Source of the DNA: Bauldia sp.
GTDB lineage: Bacteria; Pseudomonadota; Alphaproteobacteria; Rhizobiales; Kaistiaceae
Assembly (NCBI GenBank): GCA_028284325.1
Contig: JANQRX010000012.1
Coordinates: forward strand, 62,001-126,000
Direction of reading: 5' to 3'
Length of the DNA stretch: 64,000 nucleotides
Shown in pieces: positions 55,315 to 64,000 of this stretch. Within the stretch, counting starts at the first letter, position 1. Every line of letters begins with the position of its first letter. The notes below the pieces were generated by a model. That model was not told the DNA's origin and did no database searches. It worked only from the letters and a program-made list of their open reading frames with translations. Made by a program: the position numbers and the translations under genes.

Positions 55315-55749
55315 CTAGTTTGTCGCCACGTCGAACAGATAGTCGGTCGGCGAGAAGACGAAGAGCTCGAAACCGTCGTCGCCGCCGGCCGGGTTGTCGG
55401 CCTGGATGAAGACCGACAGGCCGTCATTGTCGGAATCGGAGAAGTAGTCGACGATGTCGATGCCGAGTTCCGCCACCTCGACGATCTCGATCGAGTTGAC
55501 GAGCGTCGCCGATCCGTCGGTGGCAAACGCCACCCACTGGACGAACAGACGCGCCGTCAGTTCGTTGCCGCCGGAGCGGGCGATCAGGAGCCGATAGACC
55601 CCGCTCTGGCCGTCGCGGGACCATGTGCCGGCAATCCGCACATCCTCCACGGCGCCGGGCAGGAGGGCCACGCCGTCGCTCACCGCATCGGCCATCGCGG
55701 CCGGCGCGGACATGGCGAGCGCCAACACCACGGTCAGGACTCTCAGCAT
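55315..55749 (-). CDS. Small secreted hypothetical protein, beta-rich
   Basis: A 144-residue protein with a signal peptide (MLRVLTVVLALAMSAPAAMA). The mature part reads as one beta-sandwich-like domain: GVYRLLIARSGGNELTARLF, WVAFATDGSATLVNSIEIVE and DSDNDGLSVFIQADNP, the last with a DxDxDG motif that could bind calcium. No Cys is present. The family is not recognised. It is separated from the helicase gene by 222 bases and from parE by 68. Confidence 0.75.
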   Translation of the reverse strand: MLRVLTVVLALAMSAPAAMADAVSDGVALLPGAVEDVRIAGTWSRDGQSGVYRLLIARSGGNELTARLFVQWVAFATDGSATLVNSIEIVEVAELGIDIVDYFSDSDNDGLSVFIQADNPAGGDDGFELFVFSPTDYLFDVATN

Positions 55750-55817
55750 GCCAACCCCCGCCGCAAGATAGCCGAACGGCGGACCGCGGCCAAATATTGC
55801 GCCCGGGATGCCGGGGT

Positions 55818-57860
55818 TCAGAGCGCGGCGGGCTCGGCGAACTCGGCGCGCTCCTGAATGAAGCGGAAGCGCGATTCGGGCTTCGTCCCCATCAGGTCCC
55901 GCACCGCGTCTTCGGTGTCGCGCTCCCCGGTGACGTCGACGCGGAGCAGCGTCCGGCGCGCCGGGTCCATCGTGGTTTCCTTCAACTGGGCAGGCATCAT
56001 CTCGCCCAGCCCCTTGAAGCGGCTGATGTCGATCTTGCCGCGTTTGTCGAAGGCGGTCTTCAGGAGCTCCTCGCGATGGGCGTCGTCGCGGGCGTAGAGG
56101 GTCGTCGCGCCCTGGGACATCCGGTAGAGCGGCGGCACGGCGAGATAGAGATGCCCTTCGCTGATGAGCTCCGGCATCTCGCGGAAGAAGAAGGTGATCA
56201 GCAGGGAGGCGATGTGGGCGCCGTCGACATCGGCGTCGGTCATGATGATGACCCGCTCATAGCGCAGATCGGTGTCGCGATAAGCGCTGCGGGTGCCGAC
56301 ACCCAGCGCCTGGATCAGGTCGGCGAGCTGCTGGTTCTGGCTGAGCTTGTCGCGCCCGGCGCTGGCGACGTTCAGGATCTTGCCGCGCAGCGGCAGCACC
56401 GCCTGGGTCGCGCGGTTGCGGGCCTGCTTGGCCGAGCCGCCGGCGGAATCGCCCTCGACGATGAAGATCTCCGTGCCCTCGGCGCTGTCGCGGGTGCAAT
56501 CGGCAAGCTTGCCGGGCAGCCGCAACTTGCGGGTCGCCGCCTTGCGGCTGACCTCCTTCTCGCGCCGCCGCCGCAGCCGCTCCTCGGCGCGGTCGATCAC
56601 CCAGTCGAGAAGCCGGGCGGCGTCGGCCGGCGAGGCCGCCAGCCAGTGATCGAAGGGGTCGCGCACCGCGGCCTCGACCATGCGCGCCGCTTCGGCCGTC
56701 GACAGGCGATCCTTGGTCTGGCCCACGAACTCCGGCTCGCGTACGAACACCGACAGCATCGCCGCCGCCGAGATCATCACGTCCTCGGCGGTGATGACGT
56801 TGGCCTTCTTGTTGCCGGAGAGTTCGGCGTAGGTCTTGAGGCTCTTGGTCAGCGCGGCGCGCAGACCCGACACATGGGTCCCGCCCTCGGCCGTGGGAAT
56901 GGTGTTGCAGTAGGAGCGCAGGAACGGATCGCCGGCGAACCAGGCGACCGCCCACTCCGCCGCGCCATGCCCGGCCGCCTTGTCGGTCCGGCCGGCAAAC
57001 ACCGGCACCACGGTCTTCTCGCTGCCGAGCTCCGCCTTCAGGTAATCCGCAAGCCCGCCGGGAAAGTGGAACGACGCCTTGTCCGGCACGTCGCTGCCGG
57101 CGACCAACGCGCTGTCGCATCGCCAGCGGATCTCGACGCCGGCGAACAGATAGGCCTTCGAGCGTGTCATCGCGAACAGGCGCGCCGGCTTGAAGCCTGC
57201 GGTCTTGCCGAAGATCTTCTCGTCGGGGCGGAACCTGATGCGCGTTCCGCGGCGATTGTGGACCTCGCCGACGGCCGTCAGCGGTTCCAGCGGCTCGCCG
57301 CGCGCGAACGTCTGGCGATAGAGCTTGCGCTCGCGCGCGACCTCCACCTCCAGCGACGAGGCGAGGGCGTTGACCACCGACACGCCGACGCCGTGCAGGC
57401 CGCCCGAGGTGTCATAGACCGCCGAGCCGAACTTCCCGCCGGCATGCAGCGTCGTCATGATGACCTCGAGCGCCGACTTGGATGGAAACTTCGGATGAGG
57501 ATCGATCGGGATCCCGCGTCCGTTGTCGGTCACCGTGACGAAACCGTCGTCGGCCAGCTCCACGTCGATGCGCGTGGCGTGGCCGGCGACCGCCTCGTCC
57601 ATCGCGTTATCGATCACCTCGGCGAAGAGGTGGTGGAGCCCTTTTTCGTCGGCGCCGCCGATATACATACCCGGACGCCGCCGGACAGGTTCCAGACCTT
57701 CCAGAACCTCGATGTCGGCGGCCGAATAGTCGATGTCGTCGCCGACGGCCCGTTTTAGCGACCCGCGCCCGCGGGCCGCGACCTTCTTCAAGCGCGCGGC
57801 CTGGCTGTCGAGATCGGCGAACAGGTCGTCGCCCTTGGCTTTTCGGGGCTTCTTGGTCAT
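55818..57860 (-). CDS. parE: DNA topoisomerase IV subunit B (ParE)
   Basis: ATPase subunit of the decatenating type II topoisomerase. Start at 57860 (MTKKPRKAKGDDLFADLDSQ) gives 680 residues; the open frame upstream is not protein-like. GHKL features are VIDNAMDEAVAGHATRI, VTDNGRGIPIDPHPKFPS and TSGGLHGVGVSVVNALAS. The TOPRIM domain shows FIVEGDSAGGSAKQARNR and IIMTDADVDGAHIASLLITF. The end DPARRTLLRVDVTGERD and LMGTKPESRFRFIQERAEFA fits ParE rather than GyrB, which has a large insertion in many bacteria. parC is not in the window. Confidence 0.94.
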   Translation of the reverse strand: MTKKPRKAKGDDLFADLDSQAARLKKVAARGRGSLKRAVGDDIDYSAADIEVLEGLEPVRRRPGMYIGGADEKGLHHLFAEVIDNAMDEAVAGHATRIDVELADDGFVTVTDNGRGIPIDPHPKFPSKSALEVIMTTLHAGGKFGSAVYDTSGGLHGVGVSVVNALASSLEVEVARERKLYRQTFARGEPLEPLTAVGEVHNRRGTRIRFRPDEKIFGKTAGFKPARLFAMTRSKAYLFAGVEIRWRCDSALVAGSDVPDKASFHFPGGLADYLKAELGSEKTVVPVFAGRTDKAAGHGAAEWAVAWFAGDPFLRSYCNTIPTAEGGTHVSGLRAALTKSLKTYAELSGNKKANVITAEDVMISAAAMLSVFVREPEFVGQTKDRLSTAEAARMVEAAVRDPFDHWLAASPADAARLLDWVIDRAEERLRRRREKEVSRKAATRKLRLPGKLADCTRDSAEGTEIFIVEGDSAGGSAKQARNRATQAVLPLRGKILNVASAGRDKLSQNQQLADLIQALGVGTRSAYRDTDLRYERVIIMTDADVDGAHIASLLITFFFREMPELISEGHLYLAVPPLYRMSQGATTLYARDDAHREELLKTAFDKRGKIDISRFKGLGEMMPAQLKETTMDPARRTLLRVDVTGERDTEDAVRDLMGTKPESRFRFIQERAEFAEPAAL

Positions 57861-58004
57861 GGCGTCCAGACTGCGATTCGTGGGCGCGGAGTGTGGCACG
57901 AAGAGGTCAGGGTAAGGAATCCCGCGGGGCTCGGCCTCGCTGCCAAGCCGTTGCGAAGCGTGTATGAAAGGGACGACGGCGAGGATCGAACGAGGTGAGG
58001 GGAT

Positions 58005-58559
58005 ATGCAGGCAGACACGGTTTGGGATGACAAGGGCAGCCAGGCGCCGGGTTTCGAGCTGCCGGCCACCGACGGAACGGTTCAGTCGCTCGACAACGTG
58101 CGCGGCGTCAACGGGACGGTGGTCGCCTTCATCTGCAACCATTGCCCCTACGTGATGGCCGTGGCCGAGCGCATGGTCGACGACGCGAAGGAGCTCGCCG
58201 ACGCCGGCGTGGGCTTCGTGGCGATTTCGGCCAACGATGTCGCGTCGCATCCCGAGGATTCGTTCGACAACATGAAGCTGTTCGCCGAACGCCACGGCTT
58301 CACGTTCCCCTATCTCTACGACGAGAGCCAGGAGGTCGCGCGCGCCTACGGTGCGGTGTGTACGCCCGAGTTCTTCGGCGTCGATCGCAACGGCGTCCTG
58401 GTCTATCGCGGTCGGCTGGACGAGGCCCGCAACCAGCCCCGATTGCCGGAGACCGCACGCGAGCTCGTGGATGCGATGCGCGCCGTGGCCGAGAGCGGGC
58501 AGGCGCCGGAGGCGCAATTCCCGGCGGTCGGATGCTCCATCAAGTGGAAACAGGACTGA
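58005..58559 (+). CDS. Thioredoxin-family protein (AhpC/TSA-like) with CNHCPYV motif
   Basis: A 184-residue soluble thioredoxin-fold protein. The active site is FICNHCPYVMAVAERMVDDA (Cys-x-x-Cys-Pro), with FVAISANDVASHPEDSFDNM and GAVCTPEFFGVDRNGVLVYR, the cis-Pro region. It matches a widespread bacterial group annotated only as thioredoxin family. The late Cys in PAVGCSIKWKQD is part of that group. It could be an antioxidant reductase. A GST starts 32 bases after its stop. Confidence 0.92.
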   Translation: MQADTVWDDKGSQAPGFELPATDGTVQSLDNVRGVNGTVVAFICNHCPYVMAVAERMVDDAKELADAGVGFVAISANDVASHPEDSFDNMKLFAERHGFTFPYLYDESQEVARAYGAVCTPEFFGVDRNGVLVYRGRLDEARNQPRLPETARELVDAMRAVAESGQAPEAQFPAVGCSIKWKQD

Positions 58560-58591
58560 GAACGACACCGCAAGGCACGAGGAGCGCGTCC

Positions 58592-59284
58592 GTGACGGAG
58601 ACTGCACCCATCGAACTTTTCTACTGGCCGACGCCGAACGGCCAGAAGATCTCGATCATGCTGGAGGAACTCGGCGTCCCGTACGAGCTTCGCTTCATCA
58701 ACATCGGCAAGGGCGATCAGTTCAAGCCCGAGTTCCTGGCGATCTCGCCGAACAACCGCATCCCGGCGATCACCGATCCCGACGGCCCCGACGGCAAGCC
58801 CATCTCCATGTTCGAGTCCGGCGCGATCCTGATGTATCTCGGCGACAAATTCGGCCGCTTCTATCCGTCCGAAACGCGGGCGCGCACGATCGTCCATGAA
58901 TGGCTGTGCTGGCAAATCGGCGGTGTCGGCCCGATTTTCGGCCAGACCCACCACTTCTTCCGCTATGCGGACGAGAAGATCCCTTATGCGATCGATCGCT
59001 TCGTCAACGAGACCAACCGCCTCTACCGCGTCCTGAACGAGCGGCTGGAAACGCGCGATTTCGTGGCCGGCGACTACTCGATCGCCGACATGGCGCTGAT
59101 CGGCTGGGTGCGGAACTGGGCGAACCGCGGCGTCGAGATCGAGGACTATCCCCACGTAAAGGCCTGGCATGACCGCATGGTCGCGCGGCCGGCGGTCGAC
59201 CGGGCGCTGGCGATCAAGGCCCCGGAATCCCTCGATCTTGTGAGCGATCAGGACGCCAAGAAGGTCCTGTTCGGCCAGCGTTAA
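58592..59284 (+). CDS. Glutathione S-transferase (YfcG/YghU-like, nu class)
   Basis: A 230-residue GST. The GTG at 58592 has GGAG seven bases upstream; longer starts lie inside the previous gene. The N-terminal thioredoxin-like domain begins FYWPTPNGQKISIMLEELGV, where Asn-Gly-Gln-Lys marks nu-class disulfide reductases, and includes NNRIPAITDPDGPDGKPISM and FESGAILMYLGDKFGRFYP. The helical domain ends DFVAGDYSIADMALIGWVRN. Together with the preceding thioredoxin-like gene it suggests a thiol redox pair. Confidence 0.95.
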   Translation: MTETAPIELFYWPTPNGQKISIMLEELGVPYELRFINIGKGDQFKPEFLAISPNNRIPAITDPDGPDGKPISMFESGAILMYLGDKFGRFYPSETRARTIVHEWLCWQIGGVGPIFGQTHHFFRYADEKIPYAIDRFVNETNRLYRVLNERLETRDFVAGDYSIADMALIGWVRNWANRGVEIEDYPHVKAWHDRMVARPAVDRALAIKAPESLDLVSDQDAKKVLFGQR

Positions 59285-59431
59285 AGGGTCCGGCGGGCCG
59301 GCAGTTGTTGCGAACGTGTCACAGTGTGGCGGGAAGTTAACTTAGAGCGGTCATAACCAACCGGCCCGCCGCCTTTAAGCCATAAACTCAAACGACGTAT
59401 GTCAGCGATCAGGTTGCCTGCCGAGGGGGGC
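59285..59431. other. Intergenic region with ilvD leader upstream part
   Basis: After the GST stop a short GC-rich dyad (CCGG-CGGG-CCGG near 59291) may help end transcription. Downstream is an AT-richer segment (GTTAACTTAGAG, CCTTTAAGCCATAAACTC) that probably contains the ilvD promoter, though no clear -35/-10 pair was found. Confidence 0.4.
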
Positions 59432-59515
59432 ATGGTCCTGGTGATTGTGGGGTTTTCCGCGCTCGAAGGGCGCGGGGCGGGGCGTACCGGCGCGAGCCGG
59501 GACCTGACTGGGTAG
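59432..59515 (+). CDS. Putative branched-chain leader peptide upstream of ilvD
   Basis: A 27-codon frame starts at ATG 59432 with a strong Shine-Dalgarno (GAGGGGGG, 59423-59430) and ends in TAG at 59513-59515, three bases before the ilvD ATG. It begins Met-Val-Leu-Val-Ile-Val, five branched-chain residues in a row, directly before a gene of Val/Ile/Leu synthesis. This is what a ribosome-sensing attenuator or coupling leader would look like. Two mutually exclusive hairpins lie in its second half, but there is no T-run terminator. Valine codons are common in GC-rich DNA, so chance is not excluded. Confidence 0.45.
   Translation: MVLVIVGFSALEGRGAGRTGASRDLTG
59457..59500 (+). promoter_or_regulatory. 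Candidate switching hairpins within the ilvD leader
   Basis: Stem 1 pairs CCGCGC (59457-59462) with GCGCGG (59470-59475). Stem 2 pairs CCGGC (59487-59491) with GCCGG (59496-59500) around a GCGA tetraloop. An alternative pairing of GCTCG (59461-59465) with CGAGC (59493-59497) would break both. Lacking a U-run, any control would act through translation or Rho. Confidence 0.35.
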
Positions 59516-59518
59516 GAC

Positions 59519-61243
59519 ATGGACGCACGCGTTTTCGACAAGCAGCGGCTGCCGAGCCGGCACGTGACCGAAGGGCCGGAGCGCGCGCCGCACCGTTCCT
59601 ACTACTATGCGATGGGTCTCTCCCCGCAGCAGATTCACCAGCCGTTTGTCGGCGTGGCGACGTGCTGGAACGAGGCCGCGCCCTGCAACATTGCGCTGAT
59701 GCGACAGGCCCAGGCGGTGAAGAAGGGCGTTGCCTCCGCCGCCGGCACGCCGCGCGAGTTCTGCACCATCACCGTGACCGACGGCATCGCCATGGGCCAT
59801 CAGGGGATGAAGGCGTCGCTGGCCTCGCGCGAGGTGATCGCCGATTCCGTCGAACTCACCATGCGCGGCCATTGCTACGACGCCCTGGTCGGGCTGGCCG
59901 GATGCGACAAATCCCTGCCGGGCATGATGATGTCGATGGTGCGGCTCAATGTGCCGTCGATCTTTCTCTACGGCGGCAGCATCCTTCCCGGTCAGTTCCG
60001 CGGCAAGGACGTCACCATCGTCGACGTCTTCGAGGCCGTGGGCTTGCACTCGGTCGGCCAGATGTCGGTCGAGGACCTTGAGGAACTCGAGCAGATCGCC
60101 TGTCCGTCGGCGGGCGCCTGCGGCGGCCAGTTCACCGCCAACACCATGGCTTGCGTGTCGGAAGCGATCGGCCTGGCCTTGCCCTATTCGGCCGGCGCGC
60201 CGGCGCCCTACGAAATCCGCGACCGCTTCGGCTTCGCCGCCGGCGAGATGGTCATGGATCTGGTCGCCCGCAACATCCGGCCGCGGGACATCGTCACCCG
60301 CAAGGCGCTGGAGAACGCGGCGACCGTGGTGGCAGCCTCCGGCGGCTCGACCAACGCCGCCTTGCACCTGCCGGCCATCGCCCACGAATGCGGCATCGAT
60401 TTCGATCTCTTTGCCGTTGCCGAGATCTTCCGCCGTACGCCCTACGTCGCCGACATGAAGCCGGGCGGCCGTTACGTGGCCAAGGACATGTTCGAGGCCG
60501 GCGGTGTGCCGCTCCTGATGAAGACCCTCCTGGATAACGGCCATCTCCACGGCGATTGCATCACGGTCACCGGCCGGACGATCGCCGAGAACCTCGAAAA
60601 CGTGAAGTGGAACGACGATCAGGACGTCATCCACAAGGCCGAGACGCCGATCAGCCCGACGGGCGGTGTGGTCGGCCTGTCCGGCAATCTCGCGCCGGAC
60701 GGTGCGATCGTGAAGGTTGTCGGCCTGAAGTCGCTCAAATTCTCCGGCCCGGCGCGGTGCTTCGATTCCGAGGAGGAATGCTTCGCCGCCGTCTCGGCCC
60801 GGAAGTACGAGGAGGGCGACGTCCTCGTGATCCGCTACGAGGGCCCGCGCGGCGGACCCGGCATGCGCGAGATGTTGTCGACGACGGCCGCGCTTTACGG
60901 CCAGGGTGCGGGCGACAAGGTGGCGCTGATCACCGACGGACGGTTTTCCGGCGGCACGCGTGGCTTCTGCATCGGCCATGTGGGCCCGGAAGCCGCCGTC
61001 GGTGGTCCGATCGGGCTGATCGAGGACGGCGACATCATCGATATCGATGCGGATGCCGGCACGCTCGCGGTGCGCCTCGACGAGGCGACGCTGGCGGAGC
61101 GCAAGGCCCGCTGGGCGCCGCGGCCGACCGAATATACCAGCGGCGCGATCTGGAAATTCGCGCAAAGCGTGGGGCCGGCCCGCAAGGGCGCGGTGACCCA
61201 TCCTGGCGGTGCAGCGGAGGTGTCCAGCTATGCGGACGTCTGA
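59519..61243 (+). CDS. ilvD: Dihydroxy-acid dehydratase IlvD
   Basis: Fe-S dehydratase that makes 2-keto acids for valine, isoleucine and leucine. The 574-residue product shows [39 protein letters not shown] and [20 protein letters not shown], giving the three cluster Cys residues, and [20 protein letters not shown] with [18 protein letters not shown] near the end. IlvD is favoured over Edd or sugar-acid dehydratases by length and motifs. The ATG at 59519 has only a weak ribosome site, so it may rely on the leader frame that stops three bases earlier. The suf operon in this window would support its cluster. Its 3-prime end overlaps exoR by 14 bases. Confidence 0.95.
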   Translation: MDARVFDKQRLPSRHVTEGPERAPHRSYYYAMGLSPQQIHQPFVGVATCWNEAAPCNIALMRQAQAVKKGVASAAGTPREFCTITVTDGIAMGHQGMKASLASREVIADSVELTMRGHCYDALVGLAGCDKSLPGMMMSMVRLNVPSIFLYGGSILPGQFRGKDVTIVDVFEAVGLHSVGQMSVEDLEELEQIACPSAGACGGQFTANTMACVSEAIGLALPYSAGAPAPYEIRDRFGFAAGEMVMDLVARNIRPRDIVTRKALENAATVVAASGGSTNAALHLPAIAHECGIDFDLFAVAEIFRRTPYVADMKPGGRYVAKDMFEAGGVPLLMKTLLDNGHLHGDCITVTGRTIAENLENVKWNDDQDVIHKAETPISPTGGVVGLSGNLAPDGAIVKVVGLKSLKFSGPARCFDSEEECFAAVSARKYEEGDVLVIRYEGPRGGPGMREMLSTTAALYGQGAGDKVALITDGRFSGGTRGFCIGHVGPEAAVGGPIGLIEDGDIIDIDADAGTLAVRLDEATLAERKARWAPRPTEYTSGAIWKFAQSVGPARKGAVTHPGGAAEVSSYADV

Positions 61244-62066
61244 CGCCCTCCCGCTGGTGCTGGCCGCGACGCTTATGGGCGTCGCCGGAGGCAGTGCGCT
61301 CGCCTTCGATCCCACCAGCCTCAACGCCGAGACGGCGCCGACCGACGCGTTTCGCCTCGGCATCACCTCCTACCGCGCCGGCGATGCACAGTCGGCGGTC
61401 GAGGCGCTGAGCTTCGCGGCCGAGAACGGCAACACCGGCGCGCAGTGGAAGCTCGGCCGGATGTATGCCGAGGGTGACGGCGTCGAGCGCAACGAACTGC
61501 GCGCCTACGAACTCCTGAGCGAGGTCGCCCACACCGGGGTTGGCGGCGAAGACCTGCAGCGCCAGCGCTCCACCCCCTACATCCTCGACGCGCTGGTTCG
61601 GATCGGCGCCTTCTTCTCGCGCGGCATCCCCGATACCGACGTCAAGGCCGACCTCTCGCGCGCCCGCACCTACTACGAGCGCGCCGCTCTGTTCGGCAAT
61701 GCCGATGCCCAGTTCCGGCTGGCGGAGATGTACTACCGCGGCGACGGCGGCGAGCGCAGCCCATTGCAGGCGGCCCGCTGGGCCAAACTGTCCATGGAAA
61801 AGGGCAACAACGACGCCCGGGCGCTCCTCGGCCATCTGTTGTTCCAGGGCGAGGGCGTCACCCGTCAGCCCACCCGCGGGCTGACCTTCCTGACCATCGC
61901 GCTGCACATGGCCGGCCCCGACGACGGCTGGGTCCTGCTGTTGCACGAGCAGGCCATGGCGCTTGCCACCGATGCGGAATGGAACCAGGCGCGCCAGAAT
62001 GCCGACGAATGGCTCGACGCCAACACGTCGCGCGCGACTGCCGAACTTGTCCCGCTGACCCAGTAG
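61230..62066 (+). CDS. exoR: ExoR-like periplasmic Sel1-repeat regulator
   Basis: A 278-residue exported protein. The ATG at 61230 has GGAGG nine bases upstream and lies inside the end of ilvD. Signal peptide: [20 protein letters not shown]. The mature protein has TPR/Sel1-like repeats ([60 protein letters not shown]) with a [12 protein letters not shown] segment, and a C-terminal [18 protein letters not shown], which follow rhizobial ExoR closely as I recall it. ExoR inhibits the ExoS/ChvG sensor kinase in the periplasm, controlling exopolysaccharide, motility and acid response. exoS/chvI are not in the window. Confidence 0.88.
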   Translation: MRTSDALPLVLAATLMGVAGGSALAFDPTSLNAETAPTDAFRLGITSYRAGDAQSAVEALSFAAENGNTGAQWKLGRMYAEGDGVERNELRAYELLSEVAHTGVGGEDLQRQRSTPYILDALVRIGAFFSRGIPDTDVKADLSRARTYYERAALFGNADAQFRLAEMYYRGDGGERSPLQAARWAKLSMEKGNNDARALLGHLLFQGEGVTRQPTRGLTFLTIALHMAGPDDGWVLLLHEQAMALATDAEWNQARQNADEWLDANTSRATAELVPLTQ

Positions 62067-62070
62067 GCCC

Positions 62071-62853
62071 TCAGAGCGCGAATTCGGCCATCACCGGCAC
62101 GTGGTCCGACGGTTTCTCCCAGGCGCGCGTCCGCTTGTCGATCGCGCACCCGGTCAGCCGGTCGGCCGCGAGCGGTGAGGCAAGCAGGTAGTCGATGCGG
62201 ATGCCGTTGTCCTTCTGCCACGCGCCCGCCTGGTAGTCCCAGAACGTGTATTGGCCGTCGCTATCGTCGCAGGCCCGGAACGTATCCGTCAGTCCGAGGT
62301 GCTGGAGCCGCCGGAAGGCCGCACGGCTCTCCGGTTGATTCAGAGCGTCGTCGGCCCAGCGCTCCGGAAAGCGGGCGTCGCGCGGCTCCAGAATGACGTT
62401 GAAATCGCCGCCGAGCACGAACATGTCCTCCGCCGCGAGCCGCGCCTCGACAAAGGCCCGCAGCCGCTCCATCCAGGCGAGCTTGTAGGTGAACTTGTCC
62501 GATCCGGTGGGGTTGCCGTTCGGCAGGTAGAGGGACGCCACATGAAGCGCGGTGCCCGCGACCGACACCGTGATGTCGAGAAAACGGGCTTGGTCGTCAC
62601 CGTCGTCGCCGGGCAGGCCGGGACGGGCCTCGTCGATCGGCAGCTTGGAGAGGACGGTGACGCCGTTGAAGCCCTTTTGCCCGTGAACCGCCACGTTGTA
62701 GCCGAGATCCTCGAACGCTTCGGCTGGAAACACCGCATCCTCGGACTTGATTTCTTGCAGGAGCAGGATGTCGGGCGAGACCTCGCGCGCCCAGGCCGTT
62801 GCGCCGTCGATCCGCGCGCGGACGCCGTTGATGTTCCAGGTGGCGATTCTCAT
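62071..62853 (-). CDS. xth: Exodeoxyribonuclease III
   Basis: An AP endonuclease and 3-prime exonuclease of base-excision repair. Start at 62853 (MRIATWNINGVRARIDGATA) gives 260 residues. Catalytic elements are all seen: TWNINGVRARI (Asn), LLLQEIKSED (Glu), ASLYLPNGNP (Tyr), VLGGDFNVILEPRDA (Asp, Asn), NGIRIDYLLAS (Asp) and PSDHVPVMAEFAL (Asp-His). It converges on exoR (four-base gap) and diverges from AMP nucleosidase. Confidence 0.97.
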   Translation of the reverse strand: MRIATWNINGVRARIDGATAWAREVSPDILLLQEIKSEDAVFPAEAFEDLGYNVAVHGQKGFNGVTVLSKLPIDEARPGLPGDDGDDQARFLDITVSVAGTALHVASLYLPNGNPTGSDKFTYKLAWMERLRAFVEARLAAEDMFVLGGDFNVILEPRDARFPERWADDALNQPESRAAFRRLQHLGLTDTFRACDDSDGQYTFWDYQAGAWQKDNGIRIDYLLASPLAADRLTGCAIDKRTRAWEKPSDHVPVMAEFAL

Positions 62854-62948
62854 GGTCGCGACTCGATTCCGGCGGCGGGCTTGCGGAGCGGGATGGTTAT
62901 GCTTTATCGCCGCCCCATGACAAGGCCACAAGCTTGCGGGCGACAACC

Positions 62949-64000
62949 ATGACCGAGCTCCCGGCCAAGGCACCAGCGACGACCGTCGACGAGCCGCCGG
63001 CAACCCCGCCCGAGACGTTCACCGATGCCGCCGAGGCGGTCGATCGGCTGTCCGAGATCTACGACGTCCAGACGGCCCACATCCGTGCGCGGTTCATGAA
63101 GCTCGCCGAGACCAAATCGCTGCCGGCGCGGGTGCGCGGCTACTACCCCGAGATCAGGATCGAAAGCTCGACCTTCGCTCAGATCGATTCGCGCCTGTCC
63201 TACGGCCATGTGGCGGGGCCGGGGACCTATGCCGCGACGGTGACCCGGCCCGACCTCTTCCGGACCTACCTTGAGGACCAGATCGCTCTCCTCATCCGCA
63301 ATCACGGCGTGCCGGTGACGATCGGGGCCTCGCAATCCCCGATCCCGCTGCATTTCGCCTTCGACGAGGCGATCCACGTGGAAGGCGAACTCGGCAGCAA
63401 TCTCGATCGGCCGCTGCGCGACCTGTTCGACGTGCCCGACCTCGCGGTGACCGATGACGCGGTGGTCAACGGCTCCTATGTGCCCGCGCCGGGCGCTGCC
63501 GAGCCGCTGGCGCTGTTCTCGGCCGAACGCGTCGACTACTCGCTGCACCGGCTGCCCCACTACACGGCGACCGGTCCGGATCACTTCCAGAATTTCGTGA
63601 TCTTCACCAACTACCAGTTCTACATCGACGAATTCTGCGCCCGCGCGCGTCACCTGCTGGCCGATGCGGCGACCGACTACCAGGCCTTCATCGAGCCCGG
63701 CAACGTCACCTACCTGCCGGGCGGCGACGGGCCGGCGTCGGGCGCCCCGCCGGCGCGGCTGCCGCAGATGCCGGCCTATCACCTGAAGCGGCGCGGCCAT
63801 ACCGGGATCACCATGGTCAACATCGGCGTCGGTCCGTCCAACGCCAAGACGATCACCGATCATATCGCCGTGCTCAGACCGCATGCCTGGCTGATGCTCG
63901 GCCACTGCGCCGGCCTCCGTAACACCCAGGCCCTGGGGGACTACGTGCTCGCCCACGGCTATGTGCGCGAGGACCACGTGCTCGACGCCGACCTGCCGGT
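62949..64000 (+). CDS. amn: AMP nucleosidase, N-terminal part (runs off the window)
   Basis: Hydrolyses AMP to adenine and ribose-5-phosphate, controlling adenylate level. The gene begins at ATG 62949 and is open to the right edge (350 complete codons of roughly 490). Seen are the N-terminal AMNp domain (AAEAVDRLSEIYDVQTAHIR, GYYPEIRIESSTFAQIDSRL, YGHVAGPGTYAATVTRPDLF) and the start of the phosphorylase-like domain (FQNFVIFTNYQFYIDEFC, HTGITMVNIGVGPSNAKTIT, HAWLMLGHCAGLRNTQALGD). All are diagnostic for Amn. Confidence 0.95.
   Translation, partial: MTELPAKAPATTVDEPPATPPETFTDAAEAVDRLSEIYDVQTAHIRARFMKLAETKSLPARVRGYYPEIRIESSTFAQIDSRLSYGHVAGPGTYAATVTRPDLFRTYLEDQIALLIRNHGVPVTIGASQSPIPLHFAFDEAIHVEGELGSNLDRPLRDLFDVPDLAVTDDAVVNGSYVPAPGAAEPLALFSAERVDYSLHRLPHYTATGPDHFQNFVIFTNYQFYIDEFCARARHLLADAATDYQAFIEPGNVTYLPGGDGPASGAPPARLPQMPAYHLKRRGHTGITMVNIGVGPSNAKTITDHIAVLRPHAWLMLGHCAGLRNTQALGDYVLAHGYVREDHVLDADLP

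Overview
The window is a stretch of GC-rich chromosome from an alphaproteobacterium, most likely a member of the Hyphomicrobiales (Rhizobiales) or a close relative. Support comes from an ExoR-type periplasmic Sel1-repeat regulator next to ilvD, an NDUFA12-type complex I accessory subunit, a large B12-dependent ribonucleotide reductase, an RNase E with an acidic insertion in its S1 domain, and a long suf operon led by an IscS-like desulfurase. No rRNA, tRNA, CRISPR array, prophage or insertion sequence was recognised. Almost all of the window is core housekeeping sequence with short intergenic gaps and many ATGA or TGATG stop/start overlaps.

Layout. 1-2000 (minus): the end of a secreted protein gene, then purN and purM. 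2100-8250 (plus): a tightly packed run of CDP-alcohol phosphatidyltransferase, AI-2E/PerM permease, DnaA-related HdaA, ppk and ppx. 8256-11375: rnd and aspS, divergent. 11390-14510 (minus): two tandem secreted paralogues of unknown function. 14607-18581: an EAL phosphodiesterase, a metallo-beta-lactamase-fold protein abutting a nucleoside hydrolase, and a small secreted protein. 18688-25813 (minus): nrdJ with a recognisable promoter and NrdR box, an NDUFA12 gene and rne. 26401-31427 (plus): AMIN amidase, PBP1A and prfB, the last needing a programmed +1 frameshift.

31492-33290 (minus) is the only clearly foreign-looking block: a lower-GC two-gene islet encoding a lysozyme-like protein and a DUF2272 protein. 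33758-40334 holds an M23 peptidase, bcp, a giant AsmA/DUF3971-type envelope protein and tyrS. 40400-44818 holds anmK, an lpxD-like acyltransferase, a dedicated ACP and a ketoacyl-ACP synthase (a chained acyl module), then an alpha/beta hydrolase. 45027-52655 is the suf iron-sulfur operon (iscS-like, sufB, a small foreign-looking ORF, cupin, sufC, sufD, sufS, sufT-like, sufA). 52669-58607 holds TfoX, an AAC(3)-I-like acetyltransferase, a DEAD-box helicase, a secreted protein and parE. 58005-64000 holds a thioredoxin-like protein, a GST, ilvD with a possible branched-chain leader peptide, exoR, xth and the start of AMP nucleosidase.

The most interesting items are the lysozyme-like/DUF2272 islet, the Val-Leu-Val-Ile-Val leader peptide before ilvD, the atypical small gene inside the suf operon, the chromosomal AAC(3)-I relative, the nrdJ promoter/NrdR arrangement, and the tandem secreted paralogues. 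All functional calls rest on reading motifs by eye; no database search was possible.
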